In this document: one piece after another, positions 1-9,450 of the stretch
Layout of the letters: each line of letters starts with the position of its first letter
Numbering within the stretch: the stretch's first letter is position 1
Source of the DNA: G965115915 sp965115915
Lineage (GTDB): Bacteria; Pseudomonadota; Gammaproteobacteria; Eutrophobiales; Eutrophobiaceae
Assembly: GCA_965115915.1 (NCBI GenBank)
Contig: OZ220483.1
Location: 868,001-932,000, forward strand
DNA: 64,000 nt
Direction: 5' to 3'
The notes under the pieces: generated by a model
Database searches by the model: none
Seen by the model: only the letters and a program-made list of their open reading frames with translations
Told to the model about the DNA's origin: nothing
Program-made: the position numbers and the translations under genes

Positions 1-3000
1 ACTGCCGAGGGTTTCAGCGTCCAGCGTAGGCAGTTCCGGGAATTGTTCCTGTACCGCGGAAAGTATCTCGACCCGTTTGATGGAATCGATCCCCAGGTCT
101 TCGTCCAGCCGCATATGCAACTCCAGCATGTCTGTTGGGTAGCCGGTCTTGTCGGCGACGATTGCGAGCAGCCGTGGGGCGAGCCCCGTGACAGGCGTTG
201 CGTGTGGTTGGGCAGCTTGTTCCGCGCCGGGCTGGGGGTGGGTGGCGACGATGGCCTCGACGATATGCTGCAGAAACTTGAAGGTGCCGATCTCGTCCGG
301 GGTGATCTGTATCGCCCATGGCAGGCGTTCCTGCAGCGCGGAGAGTATCTCCACCCGCTTGATGGAGTCGATCCCCAGGTCGGTGTCCAGGCTCATCTCC
401 AGACTGAGCATTGCCCGTGGATAGCCGGTTTTTTCCGACACTATGTCCAGTAGCAGGTGGTCTATGTCCGCGGTGGGTGCGGAGGTGTGCGATTTTTCAT
501 TGGTCCGGGTGTCGGCTGGTTCAGCAGGCACAGGCATGGGCTGACTGGCAACGGTTGTTGCCGCGGCCGGCAAGGCGGTGAGGTCTTCCAGCCCGATGTC
601 GTGTTGTTCCGGCAACGGCGGCATGGACTGTGGTGGTGTGGTCGCAGTGGCGCCTGGCGCGCTGGTTCCGGTATGCAGTTGTTGCAGCAACTGATGCATG
701 TTCTGCTGTGCTTCCCGTTGCAGCAACAGATACTGGTGGTGCAGTTTTACGCTGTGTTCCTGCATCTGCTGTAGTGTGAGTATGGCCTGTCGATTCAGTT
801 CCTGCGCGGCCAGGGGCAGTGGTGCCGTCATGGGCTTTGTTGCGGGTTTCGCACCGGTGTTGTGCCCTGAGACGGGTGCTGTGGCCGATGGTGGTGCGCT
901 GTGTGTCGTGGCATGGCGTTTTATTCCTGCACCGGACGGGGTGGCGGCGGGCGTTTCAATCCGCTCCGGTTCCGGCTTTGGCCGGGTGTAATTGGCCCCG
1001 CACACCGGGATGCGCATGCCTGTGGTTCGTGCTGCTGCGGTATCGGCGGACAGCGTGTCGGCGGCGCTGTCCCACGCCTGCGGCTGTCCAAGATGCCCCT
1101 GTACCGCCAACTGGCCCAGCAGGCGGGCCAGATCCTGTGTCTCGTGTCGCCCCTTGCTGGCATCCAGGCTGCATACGCAGAGGCCTGTCCGGTCTGCCAG
1201 GATGCTGCGGATCAATCCGGCAAGTCGTCGGTCCGGGCCGGTCTCGACGAAACAGCGGATGCCGTCCCGGTACATGCGCTGGATCTGTGCGACGAAACGT
1301 ACCGGACTGAGCAATTGTTCGGCAAGCAGCTTGCGGGCCTGCGCACCGCGGGCAGGATAGGGTTTGGCGGTGCTGTTGGCGTAGACGGGGGTTTTCCCGG
1401 TGGCAAAGCGGGTTTGCTCCAGTGCCTGTTTGAACGGTTGCAGGGCGGCGGCGATCAGCGGGGAATGGAACGCCCCGGACACCGGTAGCCGCCCGGCATG
1501 GATGCCTGCCTCCGCACAGTGCAGAAGACATTGCTCGATCTGCCCTTTGGTGCCGGATACCACGATCTGTTCGGGCGCGTTGATGTTGGCGATGGTCAGT
1601 TCCAGCGCGTGTTGTGCGATAAACTGTTCGGCCTGTTCCGGAGAGACCATCAGTGCCGCCATACCCCCGTGCACGCCGTCTTCCAGGTGCATGGCCTGTC
1701 CCCGGGCGATGGCGAGTCGCAGACATGCCTGCATGTCGATGCGGCCAGCGGCGTGCAGTGCGCACAGTTCACCAAAGCTGTGTCCGGCATAGGCGTCGGC
1801 CTGTACGCCGAAATCACGCAGCACACGCAGCGCGGCGATGTTGCTGGCGGCCAGGGCGGGCTGGGCATACTGTGTCGACCGCAGTGTCTCCTCGGCGTCG
1901 GCCTTTGGCAGCGGCGGGTAGATGAGTTCACTCAGCCCGGGCAGCAGTTCCTCGGCACCTTGCAGTACCTCAACGCACTGTGGGAACTGGCAGGCCAGCC
2001 CCCGCAGCATACCGACATACTGCGAACCTTGCCCGGGAAATACCAGCGCGAGTTTGCCCTGGGCGGGTTGTTGCTGGTACCACATATCCGGTCCAGGTTC
2101 GTCGGTCCCGCTGTGTAGCGCGGCACGTATCTGGCCGACCCGTTCGCCGGCATTGTGTCCCGCTTCCAGCACGAACGCCAGACGATGCGGCAGTTGTGGG
2201 TCGAAGGACTGGCGTGAACGCAGCGCGCCGCGGCGCAACTCCTGCCACTGGTCGCCCGATTGTGCCAGTGTGTACAGTTGCCGCAGGTGTTCATCCATGC
2301 CTGCGCCGTCCGCGGCACTGTAACAGAACAGCAGTGTGCTGGATGCGTTGTGTCTGCCCGGAGGCTTACCGTATTCCTCCAGCACACAGTGGAAATTGGT
2401 GCCGCCAAAGCCGAAGGCGCTCAGTGCGGCGCGCCGTGGCCGTCCACTGCGGTTGATCCACGGACGCTTGCAGGTGTTCAGATACAGCGGCGCCTGCTTT
2501 TCGGTCAGTTGTGGCAAGGCCTGTTCGGCCTTCAGTGTGGGGGGCAGCACACGGTGTCGCAGTGCCAACACGCATTTGATCAGGCTGGCCACCCCGGCGG
2601 CTGCCTTGGTGTGTCCAATCATGGATTTGATCGAACCCAGCGCGCACCAGGGCCTGTCGTTGCCGGCCGAACCGTAGACCTCGCTCAGTGCGGAGACCTC
2701 GATCGCGTCCCCCACGCGGGTGCCGGTACCATGTCCCTCCAGCAACTCTATGGATTCGGGGCTGACCCCGGCCTTCTGGTACGCGTTGCGCAGGCAGTGC
2801 GTCTGTCCCTCGACACTGGGGGTGTAGATGGCGTTACCGCGTCCGTCGGAGGCGGAGCCGATACCCCGAATCACGGCATGGACGCAGTCGCCATCGCGCT
2901 CGGCATCAGCCAGCCGTTTGAGTATTACCACACCCAGCCCTTCGCCCAGGATGGTGCCATCACCGTTGACGGAAAACGGTCTGCTGTCGCCAGTTGGAGA

Positions 3001-3789
3001 CAGCGCGGGGGTTTTGCTGAAGCACATATACATGAAGATGTCATTGAAGGTATCCATGCCGCCGGTAATCGCCATGTCGCAGTGTCCGGTGTAGAGCTCC
3101 ATCGCCGCCATGTGCAGGGCACTCAGGGAGCTGGCACAGGCGGCATCCACCACGCAGTTGGTACCGCCCAGGTCAAAGCGGTTGGCGATGCGTCCAGCGA
3201 CCACGTTGCCGAGCAGGCCGGGAAAAGAGTTTTCCTGCCAGGGGACATAGGCATCACTGATATGGGCAATGACGGTGTCCGCGGTGTCCTTGTCCACCCC
3301 GGCGGCTTGCAGCGCACGGCGCCAGTGCGGATGTCCCAGCCGTGCCCCCAGTGGGATAACCAGTTCCAGGGTACCGGTAACACCCAGGATGACACTGCAA
3401 CGGCTACGGTCGAAGGGCCTGCCATCGTCGGCGTCCTGCCCGCTGGCGTAATCGGCATCGCGCAGGGCCATGCGTGCCACATGCATGCCCAGCAGTTGGG
3501 TGGTGTCCGTGGCCTCCAGGTTGTTCGGGCTGATGCCGTAGAGCAGCGGGTCGAAGTCGACCGGGTCGATAAATGCCCCGCGCCGGGCATAGGTCTTGTC
3601 CGGTGTGTTGCTGTCCGGGTCGAAATAGTCTGCCGGTCGCCAGTGTGTGTCTTCCGGTACCTCGGTGATCGCATCCACCCCGTCACGGATATTTGCCCAA
3701 TAGGTCTCGCAATCCCCGGCTTTGGGAAAGACGCAGGCCATACCGACCACGGCCAGGGCTGGATGATCAAGCTCGGAGAGCGATTTCAT
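1..3789 (-). CDS. pfaA: PfaA-type PUFA/polyketide synthase subunit, C-terminus beyond window
   Basis: The reading frame is open from an ATG at 3789 to the left edge, 1263 residues with no stop, so the C-terminal part is missing. Domains in order are a ketosynthase (about residues 8-470), an acyltransferase (about 570-880), a low-complexity linker and two acyl carrier domains. The ketosynthase has Cys218 in DAACASS, His353 in EGHGTGT and His393 in GHTKAAAG. The acyltransferase nucleophile is Ser671 in GHSFGEL. Both carrier domains have DLGIDSIKRVEIL, with pantetheine-accepting Ser1142 and Ser1236, 94 residues apart. Tandem carriers with this motif and a ketosynthase containing ENSFPG and GNVVAGRIANRFD are typical of PfaA subunits of bacterial PUFA and related lipid synthases. 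A ketoreductase and further pfa genes would be expected to the left. The product cannot be told. No clear ribosome binding site precedes the ATG. Confidence 0.88.
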   Translation of the reverse strand, partial: MKSLSELDHPALAVVGMACVFPKAGDCETYWANIRDGVDAITEVPEDTHWRPADYFDPDSNTPDKTYARRGAFIDPVDFDPLLYGISPNNLEATDTTQLLGMHVARMALRDADYASGQDADDGRPFDRSRCSVILGVTGTLELVIPLGARLGHPHWRRALQAAGVDKDTADTVIAHISDAYVPWQENSFPGLLGNVVAGRIANRFDLGGTNCVVDAACASSLSALHMAAMELYTGHCDMAITGGMDTFNDIFMYMCFSKTPALSPTGDSRPFSVNGDGTILGEGLGVVILKRLADAERDGDCVHAVIRGIGSASDGRGNAIYTPSVEGQTHCLRNAYQKAGVSPESIELLEGHGTGTRVGDAIEVSALSEVYGSAGNDRPWCALGSIKSMIGHTKAAAGVASLIKCVLALRHRVLPPTLKAEQALPQLTEKQAPLYLNTCKRPWINRSGRPRRAALSAFGFGGTNFHCVLEEYGKPPGRHNASSTLLFCYSAADGAGMDEHLRQLYTLAQSGDQWQELRRGALRSRQSFDPQLPHRLAFVLEAGHNAGERVGQIRAALHSGTDEPGPDMWYQQQPAQGKLALVFPGQGSQYVGMLRGLACQFPQCVEVLQGAEELLPGLSELIYPPLPKADAEETLRSTQYAQPALAASNIAALRVLRDFGVQADAYAGHSFGELCALHAAGRIDMQACLRLAIARGQAMHLEDGVHGGMAALMVSPEQAEQFIAQHALELTIANINAPEQIVVSGTKGQIEQCLLHCAEAGIHAGRLPVSGAFHSPLIAAALQPFKQALEQTRFATGKTPVYANSTAKPYPARGAQARKLLAEQLLSPVRFVAQIQRMYRDGIRCFVETGPDRRLAGLIRSILADRTGLCVCSLDASKGRHETQDLARLLGQLAVQGHLGQPQAWDSAADTLSADTAAARTTGMRIPVCGANYTRPKPEPERIETPAATPSGAGIKRHATTHSAPPSATAPVSGHNTGAKPATKPMTAPLPLAAQELNRQAILTLQQMQEHSVKLHHQYLLLQREAQQNMHQLLQQLHTGTSAPGATATTPPQSMPPLPEQHDIGLEDLTALPAAATTVASQPMPVPAEPADTRTNEKSHTSAPTADIDHLLLDIVSEKTGYPRAMLSLEMSLDTDLGIDSIKRVEILSALQERLPWAIQITPDEIGTFKFLQHIVEAIVATHPQPGAEQAAQPHATPVTGLAPRLLAIVADKTGYPTDMLELHMRLDEDLGIDSIKRVEILSAVQEQFPELPTLDAETLGS

Positions 3790-3877
3790 GTGAACTGTGT
3801 GGATCCGGGTTTGTGTGGCTTTGCTTTGTGGATCATTGCGAATCTGGCGTGGAGCGAACCAGTTGCAGGGGGCGGCA

Positions 3878-3907
3878 AGTATACCTTGGATCGTCGGTGC
3901 CGGACAA
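3878..3907 (-). promoter_or_regulatory. Candidate sigma70 promoter for the pfaA-like gene
   Basis: Read on the minus strand there is TTGTCC (-35, at 3907-3902), an 18-base spacer and TATACT (-10, at 3883-3878). Transcription would begin near 3871, giving an 80-base leader before the ATG at 3789. The -10 matches consensus at 5 of 6 positions and the -35 at 4 of 6. Inferred from sequence only. Confidence 0.45.
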
Positions 3908-4291
3908 GCGGATGTCCCCATCCATTAAAGTTATATAAAACATCAATATATTCTTATTAACTATTGATATTAAAAGTTTTATTTGCATCACACCGCTCCA
4001 GATACGGTGTGCGGGTGTGAGGGGCAGGTGGTCACCACCGGGACGACGAGTGCATGTTTTTTGATCGTACCCCCCGGATTTGCGCCATGCACAATGCGGG
4101 ACTGCTTTGATATCCAGCTTGATTTCCCGTATCAAAGGCCTTGGCTGGTACGGTCGGTCATGCACCGTCACCACATTGATTGCAGTTTGGCATGACTGAA
4201 CTGTGTCTGGGCCTGCAACGCTTTGTGCAAAACAGGATAGTCGCACCCCCACGGTCTCACTGTCGTGGACCCGCACATTTGCAAATAAGAA

Positions 4292-4306
4292 TAACAATGA
4301 TTATTA
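4292..4306 (+). promoter_or_regulatory. Fur-box-like operator upstream of iron-uptake genes
   Basis: TAACAATGATTATTA is a 7-1-7 inverted repeat whose arms agree at 6 of 7 positions, and it matches the Fur core TGATAATGATTATCA at 12 of 15 positions. A -10-like TATACT lies just downstream at 4313-4318. The position, 153 bases before a TonB-dependent receptor start, fits iron-responsive repression by Fur. A matching -35 element was not seen. Confidence 0.6.
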
Positions 4307-4458
4307 TTTGGTTATACTGAAAAAATATCGCAGCCTGTTGCACAGCGTTGTCGGTGCCCCGGTTGCAGGCGTATTTCGGTGACTGACGCGCCGGAATAAG
4401 CGCAATACCGCAACACCGTAAAAACTTTGGGATTTATTGAGTTATCAGGAGAATATTC

Positions 4459-6630
4459 ATGACATTTGACCTCGATGTGAAAACAAGTGAGAAAAGGATG
4501 GTCTTGTTTATAGTATGGATGACTATCGGTGTACTGCTTCAATCAGCGCTGGTAGTATCGCTGCCCGTGTTTGCGGATGAAGGAAAAGCCGAAGAAATTA
4601 TTGTTTATGGAGAGAATATTCCGCGTCCTTTTCTGGACAGTAATACTTCGGTGAACATTCAAACGGCGGCAGATATCGAACGCAGCAGTGATGTGAGCAT
4701 TCAGGATGTATTCAAGCGCACGGCAAATGTTGTGGCTACCGGGACCGGCATTCAAAGTTTCGATTTTTCCATTCGTGGTATCAATACCGATGGTGTTGGT
4801 GGTGCCGGGCAGGAGGGGTTGGCAACGATTATTATTGATGGTGCCAATACTACGCGCGTGCAAAGTGCGCGGGGCATATCGAGCTTGTTTGATATTGAGT
4901 CAATAGAGGTTTTACGTGGGCCTCAAAGTACCAACCAGGGGAAAAATTCTTTGGCGGGTGCTGTCATTGTCACCACAAAAAATCCTGAGTTCGAACGGAC
5001 AACAACGGTACGTGCTGATTATGGCGAGTACAACACTTCGCAATTCGCGCTCGCGCACACTGGGCCAATTACCGATGAATTGGCTTACCGAATTATTGTT
5101 GATCGTCAGGCAACGGATGGTTTTATAGAAAATCCGGTGCGAGGCGAGGATGATTACGCTTATGGCGAATCCCTGTCGGGCCGAGTCAAATTGCTGTACG
5201 CACCGCAGTCCATTCCGTTGGAAATTTTATTGAGCTACACGAGACTGTCATCCGATCAGAACAACGATATAGATATCTACGATGTCGAGAACAAACGTTT
5301 TCTTAGTTTGAATCCCCTCGACGCCAAGATGGACAGTGATCAGAGTCTTACTACGCTCAACATGGACTATGAATTTTCTGATCGCTGGTCATTGCAGTCT
5401 ATAACGACGTACAACGATTTCAGCTCTTCCGACAACACCAACGCCTTTGCTGTCACCTTGCCAAACGAGGATGAAAGGTGGAAAGCACTGATTGCACAGG
5501 AAGAATTCACACAGGAATTGCGATTGAATTACAACGGCCATGCCCTGACGGGTGTTATCGGCCTGTACTATTCCGATTATGAGTCATTGGACACACGTGA
5601 TGGTATCGGTCTTGTAAGCTTTCGAACACCCTTTGGCCCAGCCAACGTTGATATCGATTTCTACAGTCCGACAGAGATTGAAACCAAAGCTGTCTTTGGA
5701 GAGGTCGACTACAAACTGAATGATCGCCTGACTTTGACCGCGGGGTTTCGTTATGAGCAATTGCGCTTCGATCTGCTCACCGATGGCTTGATTGTGTTGC
5801 AGCCATTCAACGTGCCGTTCCGGGACCTGACATTGGAGGGTGGTAAGGATCAAGATATTTTCCTGCCAAAACTCGCAGTGAACTATGCGTTGGCAGAGCA
5901 ACAAAAAGTCGGATTCACTTACTCCGAAGGCTATCGTCCTGGTGGCGTTGATCTGGATATTTTTGGCGGTTCGGGTGTGACCCAGTACGAATCGGAGCAC
6001 ACAAAAAATTACGAACTCAGCTACAAAGGCTTACTTCTGGGCAGCCGTTTATCGGTAAACGCGAATTTATTCTTTATCGATTGGACGGATATGCAAACCT
6101 CAGGCTCTGCACAAATCCGAAGTGGCACTTTTAATGCTGGCGAATCAACTGTTTATGGCGGAGAATTTGAAACGCGCTGGTTTCCTGACCATGACTCCGA
6201 GATCTATTTCAATATCGGCTACACCAAAACCAACTTTGATTCTTTCTTTACTTGCGGCCAAGCCGCGCCCACTGCAGCGTGTGATTTTACAGGCAACGAA
6301 TTTGCGAACTCACCCAATCTGACCGCCGCAGTTGGAGGGTATTGGCATGTGGGTAATTTTGTACTGGGTGCCGAATCCAGTTATCGCGGCAGTTCCTATG
6401 ACGATATCACCAATACTTTTGAAGTCGATTCGCTCACGGTCGCTAATCTGTCTGCCACGTGGAAGCGCGATAGTCTTTCGCTAAAGTTATATGCGAACAA
6501 TGTTTTTGATCGCGTTATCTCTATCCGTAATACGCAGACGGTACAGGATAATCCGTCCGTCGAGCCGCAGGAACTCGGTTTGTTATCCAATCCCCGTGTG
6601 GTGGGTTTGCGTGTCAGTTATGGCTTCTAA
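4459..6630 (+). CDS. TonB-dependent outer-membrane receptor
   Basis: A 723-residue outer-membrane receptor predicted to import a ferric siderophore or similar chelate using TonB energy. The N-terminus has a long signal peptide (about residues 1-40, ending near VFADEG). It is followed by a TonB-box-like EEIIVYG (about 45-51) and a plug domain with FSIRGIN, IIIDGA and IEVLRGPQST, the usual plug landmarks. The rest is a beta-barrel ending in RVVGLRVSYGF, with a C-terminal aromatic residue as expected. AGGAG at 4447-4451 lies 7 bases before the ATG. It follows a Fur-like box and heads a group with PepSY and small membrane proteins typical of siderophore-uptake loci. The substrate cannot be inferred. 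G+C is visibly lower than in the following exb operon (28 of 60 in one hand-counted line at 4921). Confidence 0.92.
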   Translation: MTFDLDVKTSEKRMVLFIVWMTIGVLLQSALVVSLPVFADEGKAEEIIVYGENIPRPFLDSNTSVNIQTAADIERSSDVSIQDVFKRTANVVATGTGIQSFDFSIRGINTDGVGGAGQEGLATIIIDGANTTRVQSARGISSLFDIESIEVLRGPQSTNQGKNSLAGAVIVTTKNPEFERTTTVRADYGEYNTSQFALAHTGPITDELAYRIIVDRQATDGFIENPVRGEDDYAYGESLSGRVKLLYAPQSIPLEILLSYTRLSSDQNNDIDIYDVENKRFLSLNPLDAKMDSDQSLTTLNMDYEFSDRWSLQSITTYNDFSSSDNTNAFAVTLPNEDERWKALIAQEEFTQELRLNYNGHALTGVIGLYYSDYESLDTRDGIGLVSFRTPFGPANVDIDFYSPTEIETKAVFGEVDYKLNDRLTLTAGFRYEQLRFDLLTDGLIVLQPFNVPFRDLTLEGGKDQDIFLPKLAVNYALAEQQKVGFTYSEGYRPGGVDLDIFGGSGVTQYESEHTKNYELSYKGLLLGSRLSVNANLFFIDWTDMQTSGSAQIRSGTFNAGESTVYGGEFETRWFPDHDSEIYFNIGYTKTNFDSFFTCGQAAPTAACDFTGNEFANSPNLTAAVGGYWHVGNFVLGAESSYRGSSYDDITNTFEVDSLTVANLSATWKRDSLSLKLYANNVFDRVISIRNTQTVQDNPSVEPQELGLLSNPRVVGLRVSYGF

Positions 6631-6987
6631 GTATGAAGTTGATGTCTTCACTTTTGCACTTGATCAATGCCTTTTCGGGTCTGAATCATGGACACGATGC
6701 GGGTTTCTTCACTGGCTGGACGGTTGGTACTCTGACGGTCAATACTTCGCTGTGCTGACTGGAGAATAAAACGGACAGTCGTGTGTTGACCAACGCGAAC
6801 ACAGGTTACAGCCTTGAGCAATTCGCTTTGGCGCTGTTTACCAACAATTTGTTTGATGACCGTGTGGCAACACGGCGGCATGTAACCATCAGTCAGCCAT
6901 TTTTTACGGTTGACGAACCGCGTATGATTCGGACTGGAATTGACACCGAGTTTATAACAATGCCCCGGTCAGGAGCTGTGTATACAC
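6631..6987. other. Spacer holding the remnant of a second receptor
   Basis: No intact gene lies in this 357-base spacer. From about 6690 onward it contains short stretches in different frames that read like the end of a TonB-dependent receptor; the best-preserved stretch is listed separately as a pseudogene. AGGAG at 6971-6975 may serve the small membrane protein starting at 6988. Confidence 0.6.
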
Positions 6988-7001
6988 ATGATGTCGGTTA
7001 A
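6759..7001 (+). pseudogene. C-terminal remnant of a TonB-dependent receptor
   Basis: The frame opening after a stop at 6756-6758 reads ENKTDSRVLTNANTGYS, then FALALFTNNLFDDRV and, near the end, EPRMIRTGIDTEF. This is the pattern of the last beta-strands of TonB-dependent receptors (an NNLFD turn, then a PR and aromatic-ending strand). It lacks the plug, the rest of the barrel and any plausible start. Just upstream, another frame reads GQYFAVLTGE, suggesting a frameshifted continuation. The intact receptor before it has its own C-terminus, so this is the decayed tail of a second, probably tandem, receptor gene. The frame runs 12 residues past the expected terminal Phe. Confidence 0.65.
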
Positions 7002-7293
7002 ATCCCGGGCAGGTCCACTCATGAGGGTACTGACATCCGGCCGCTTTTGGTTGGCCGGGCCGGTCGCTTTTCTACTGGCGATTGTGGTGATGCTGGGAAT
7101 GGCGGTCTGGTTCCCCAAAGGTCAGGCACAGGTTGATAACATTGTGTTGCCCATGATTGTCTTTCCATTGATCTGGGCCACCTTGTTTTTCTATGCTTAC
7201 CTTGAGCATAAGCCAAAACGCACAGCCTGGTTGTTTTCCGCACTCGCAGCGGTTCACATGGCCATTTTAGTCAGTCACTTTGTAAAAGCGTAA
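6988..7293 (+). CDS. Small inner-membrane protein of iron-uptake locus
   Basis: A 101-residue protein with three hydrophobic segments (about residues 22-42, 53-73 and 82-99), so probably an inner-membrane protein. It lies 3 bases before a PepSY-TM gene. Small three-helix proteins of this size (DUF3649-like) often accompany PepSY-TM proteins and TonB receptors in siderophore loci; assignment to that family rests on size, topology and context rather than a clear motif. ATG codons at 6988, 6991 and 7021 are all possible starts. AGGAG at 6971-6975 is rather far from 6988. Confidence 0.65.
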   Translation: MMSVKSRAGPLMRVLTSGRFWLAGPVAFLLAIVVMLGMAVWFPKGQAQVDNIVLPMIVFPLIWATLFFYAYLEHKPKRTAWLFSALAAVHMAILVSHFVKA

Positions 7294-7296
7294 GCA

Positions 7297-8919
7297 ATGA
7301 TAAAACTGCCTAAACAGGAAACAAAGTCGTTGGTGGCACTGCATGGCTGGTCAGCGGTGTTGTTGGGCTTGCTGCTCTATGCCGTGGTTGCCACCGGTAC
7401 TGTTGCAGTGCTCTCGGAAGAGATTGAACACTGGTCTGTCGGGCACGTTGCACAGGGCAATCCTTTGACAACCGATGTTGACGGTGCTGTCCGGGATATT
7501 GCAAAAACCGTAAACCCGGAATTCCTTGAAGATATCGGTATAGGTCGTTCGCCACGAGGGAACCTGCAACTGTTTTTTCACACACATCGGAAAAAAGATA
7601 ATGGGCAGATAGAGGAGTATGGTATTCAATATGAAATTGAGCCCCGGACGCGAGAGGTGTTACAAGAGCGCAAAGGAACCGGACAGGAGCTGTTCAATAG
7701 CGACCCGCACAATGCTTTAAGCCGATTCCTTGTCAGCATACATACCGAGCTTCACCTGCCTCGACCCTGGGGCTTGTTATTGACCGGCATACTGGGCCTC
7801 GCAATGTTGGTAGCGGCGGTATCCGGTTTTATGATGCATCGCCATCTGTTTGAAGACATGTTTGTATTACGCAGAGACCGGAACGCGGTCACTGTAAAGC
7901 GGGATGTACACACCGTTGCGGGTACCTGGGGGTTGCCTTTTGCCTTTATTCTGGCTTTTACAGGATGTTTCTTCAGCTTTGCGGGTTCGTTCGGCCTCTC
8001 CGCAATGGCGATGGTTGCATTCGGTGGTGATCAGGAGGCGTTGATCAGAACGGTAATTGGTGTTCCTGAAACGGAAAGTGACCAACAGATGGATACGGTC
8101 AACCTGAACCATGTCATTGATGATGGTTACCAGCGCAGGGGGGCGTATCCGGAATTTGCCGCGATCACTCACTATGGACGCGGTGATGCAAAAATAACGT
8201 TGTTCATGCCACCACTTGAATCCAGGTTGGAGCCCGCTGAACTGCAATATAACGGTACAAATGGAGAATTTATTCGGGAAAAGCCGACTATTGGAACTGT
8301 ACCTTCATTGGGTTCAAGCGTTTTCTCGCTAATCGGTCCGTTACACTTCGGAGACTTTGCGGGCTTGTTATCAAAAGCCGTATGGGTTGCCCTGGGCTTT
8401 GCCAGTTGTTATGTCATCTTGAGCGGTTTTTCTTTGTGGCTGGTGCGCAGGCGCGAAAATCACAAATGGCGTATGTACGAGCGATTTACCGTGGTTTTTG
8501 GTCATGGCCTGCCGGTGGTCATGCTGATCGCCGGCGCAGCATACTTTGCCGCACAGTGGTTTCACGCAAACACCAATGTATTCGTTCCCTGGAGCTTTTC
8601 CATTGCATCCATATTGTGTATTCTCAGCGGGTTTATAGTGAAAGACATCAGGCTGATCAAACAGGCTTTACTGGGCTTGAGTGCGGCGCTTTGCCTGAGT
8701 TTGCCGGTATTGCGACTGATCGCGGGTGGCCCTTTTTGGTTCAGCGCCATGCAAAACCGGAATATGTCTGTAGTTGTCATTGATGTATTGCTGGTTTTGC
8801 TCGCCATTTACTGTGTGCACCAGTTCAAACGTAGCTTCAGCCCGTATGCAACCGCCGCGGCCGATGTTGATGACGGGTCGGGCAAGGGGAAAAACCTGTT
8901 TCAGCCTGAAAATGTTTAG
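7297..8919 (+). CDS. PepSY-associated TM helix protein (PiuB-like)
   Basis: A 540-residue inner-membrane protein of the PepSY-TM family, found next to siderophore receptors and thought to act in reductive release of iron from imported chelates. It starts with a helix after LHGWSAVLLG. A periplasmic PepSY-like region follows, then LHLPRPWGLLLTGILGLAM with the conserved FMMHRHLFEDMF. Next is the KRDVHTVAGTWGLPF segment, whose His residues could ligate haem or metal. Several more helices continue to about residue 520. The start is an ATG 3 bases after the preceding gene, so translation is likely coupled. It belongs to the putative Fur-controlled iron operon. The family assignment is firm; the precise reaction is not established. 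Confidence 0.85.
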   Translation: MIKLPKQETKSLVALHGWSAVLLGLLLYAVVATGTVAVLSEEIEHWSVGHVAQGNPLTTDVDGAVRDIAKTVNPEFLEDIGIGRSPRGNLQLFFHTHRKKDNGQIEEYGIQYEIEPRTREVLQERKGTGQELFNSDPHNALSRFLVSIHTELHLPRPWGLLLTGILGLAMLVAAVSGFMMHRHLFEDMFVLRRDRNAVTVKRDVHTVAGTWGLPFAFILAFTGCFFSFAGSFGLSAMAMVAFGGDQEALIRTVIGVPETESDQQMDTVNLNHVIDDGYQRRGAYPEFAAITHYGRGDAKITLFMPPLESRLEPAELQYNGTNGEFIREKPTIGTVPSLGSSVFSLIGPLHFGDFAGLLSKAVWVALGFASCYVILSGFSLWLVRRRENHKWRMYERFTVVFGHGLPVVMLIAGAAYFAAQWFHANTNVFVPWSFSIASILCILSGFIVKDIRLIKQALLGLSAALCLSLPVLRLIAGGPFWFSAMQNRNMSVVVIDVLLVLLAIYCVHQFKRSFSPYATAAADVDDGSGKGKNLFQPENV

Positions 8920-8985
8920 CGACGCCCGGGATTTTTCACCCCGGACAGTCATGTTGATCGCACACCGGATAGAGGAGAAAACCGC

Positions 8986-9381
8986 ATGCACACCACATAT
9001 ATACAAAAGGCAGTAGTGACTGTCTTATTGGTTTCCTCCATGTTCCTTGGTGGTCATGCAAACTCCGAATCCATACGACATTTTGAAGGCAAGAAGGCAA
9101 ACAGTTATGCTGAAGCCATTGCGCTGCTCAAGACCTATAATATGGAACTTGCCGGTATCCTGGCTAAAGAATCGCTGGGGTTATCCGAATTGGGCAAAAT
9201 CCACGAGTTGACCTACACATTGGAAAATGCGCTCAAAACCATGCAATCCGAGATTTCTGTGACAGCCGAGTTGTTGGAAACACTGCATCAGGCATCGGAA
9301 AGGACTGACACAGGGAAAGCGAAAAAGCTGGGAGAGGCTTATTTGGAATTGAGCAACCAACTCATATCGGGCGAGCATTGA
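8986..9381 (+). CDS. Periplasmic DUF6746-like protein
   Basis: A 131-residue secreted protein. AGAGGAG at 8971-8977 lies 8 bases before the ATG and fixes the start. A signal peptide (about 1-25, ending GGHANS) precedes a helical mature part with HFEGK near its start and ELGKIHELTYTLENAL in the middle. These features match small periplasmic proteins of the DUF6746 type that co-occur with PepSY and iron-uptake genes. No catalytic or metal motif is evident. The job is unknown; a role in periplasmic handling of the imported chelate is only contextual inference. Confidence 0.7.
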   Translation: MHTTYIQKAVVTVLLVSSMFLGGHANSESIRHFEGKKANSYAEAIALLKTYNMELAGILAKESLGLSELGKIHELTYTLENALKTMQSEISVTAELLETLHQASERTDTGKAKKLGEAYLELSNQLISGEH

Positions 9382-9450
9382 GTTGTGTGGTATCGTCACG
9401 TTTGATAGACGAAATCATTGGCCAGAGCCGGGATCAACAGAAATCTGCGA

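Larger units (their letters stand above)
3790..4458. other. Divergent intergenic region between pfaA-like gene and TonB-dependent receptor
   Basis: This 669-base spacer separates two divergent genes. It holds a sigma70-like promoter pointing left (3878-3907), an AT-rich stretch at about 3920-3985 and a Fur-like operator at 4292-4306 on the receptor side. Short open frames exist on both strands but have no recognisable similarity, no good ribosome binding site and no coding-like composition, so no gene is called. Confidence 0.6.

Noticed and set aside
2260..3960. A 566-residue open frame on the plus strand
   Set aside because: It lies antisense to the pfaA-like gene, whose protein has complete ketosynthase motifs. 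The plus-strand translation shows no family features and is a GC-driven shadow.
3833..4297. A 154-residue minus-strand frame in the intergenic region before the TonB receptor
   Set aside because: No ribosome binding site, no recognisable domain, and it covers the putative promoter and most of the Fur box.
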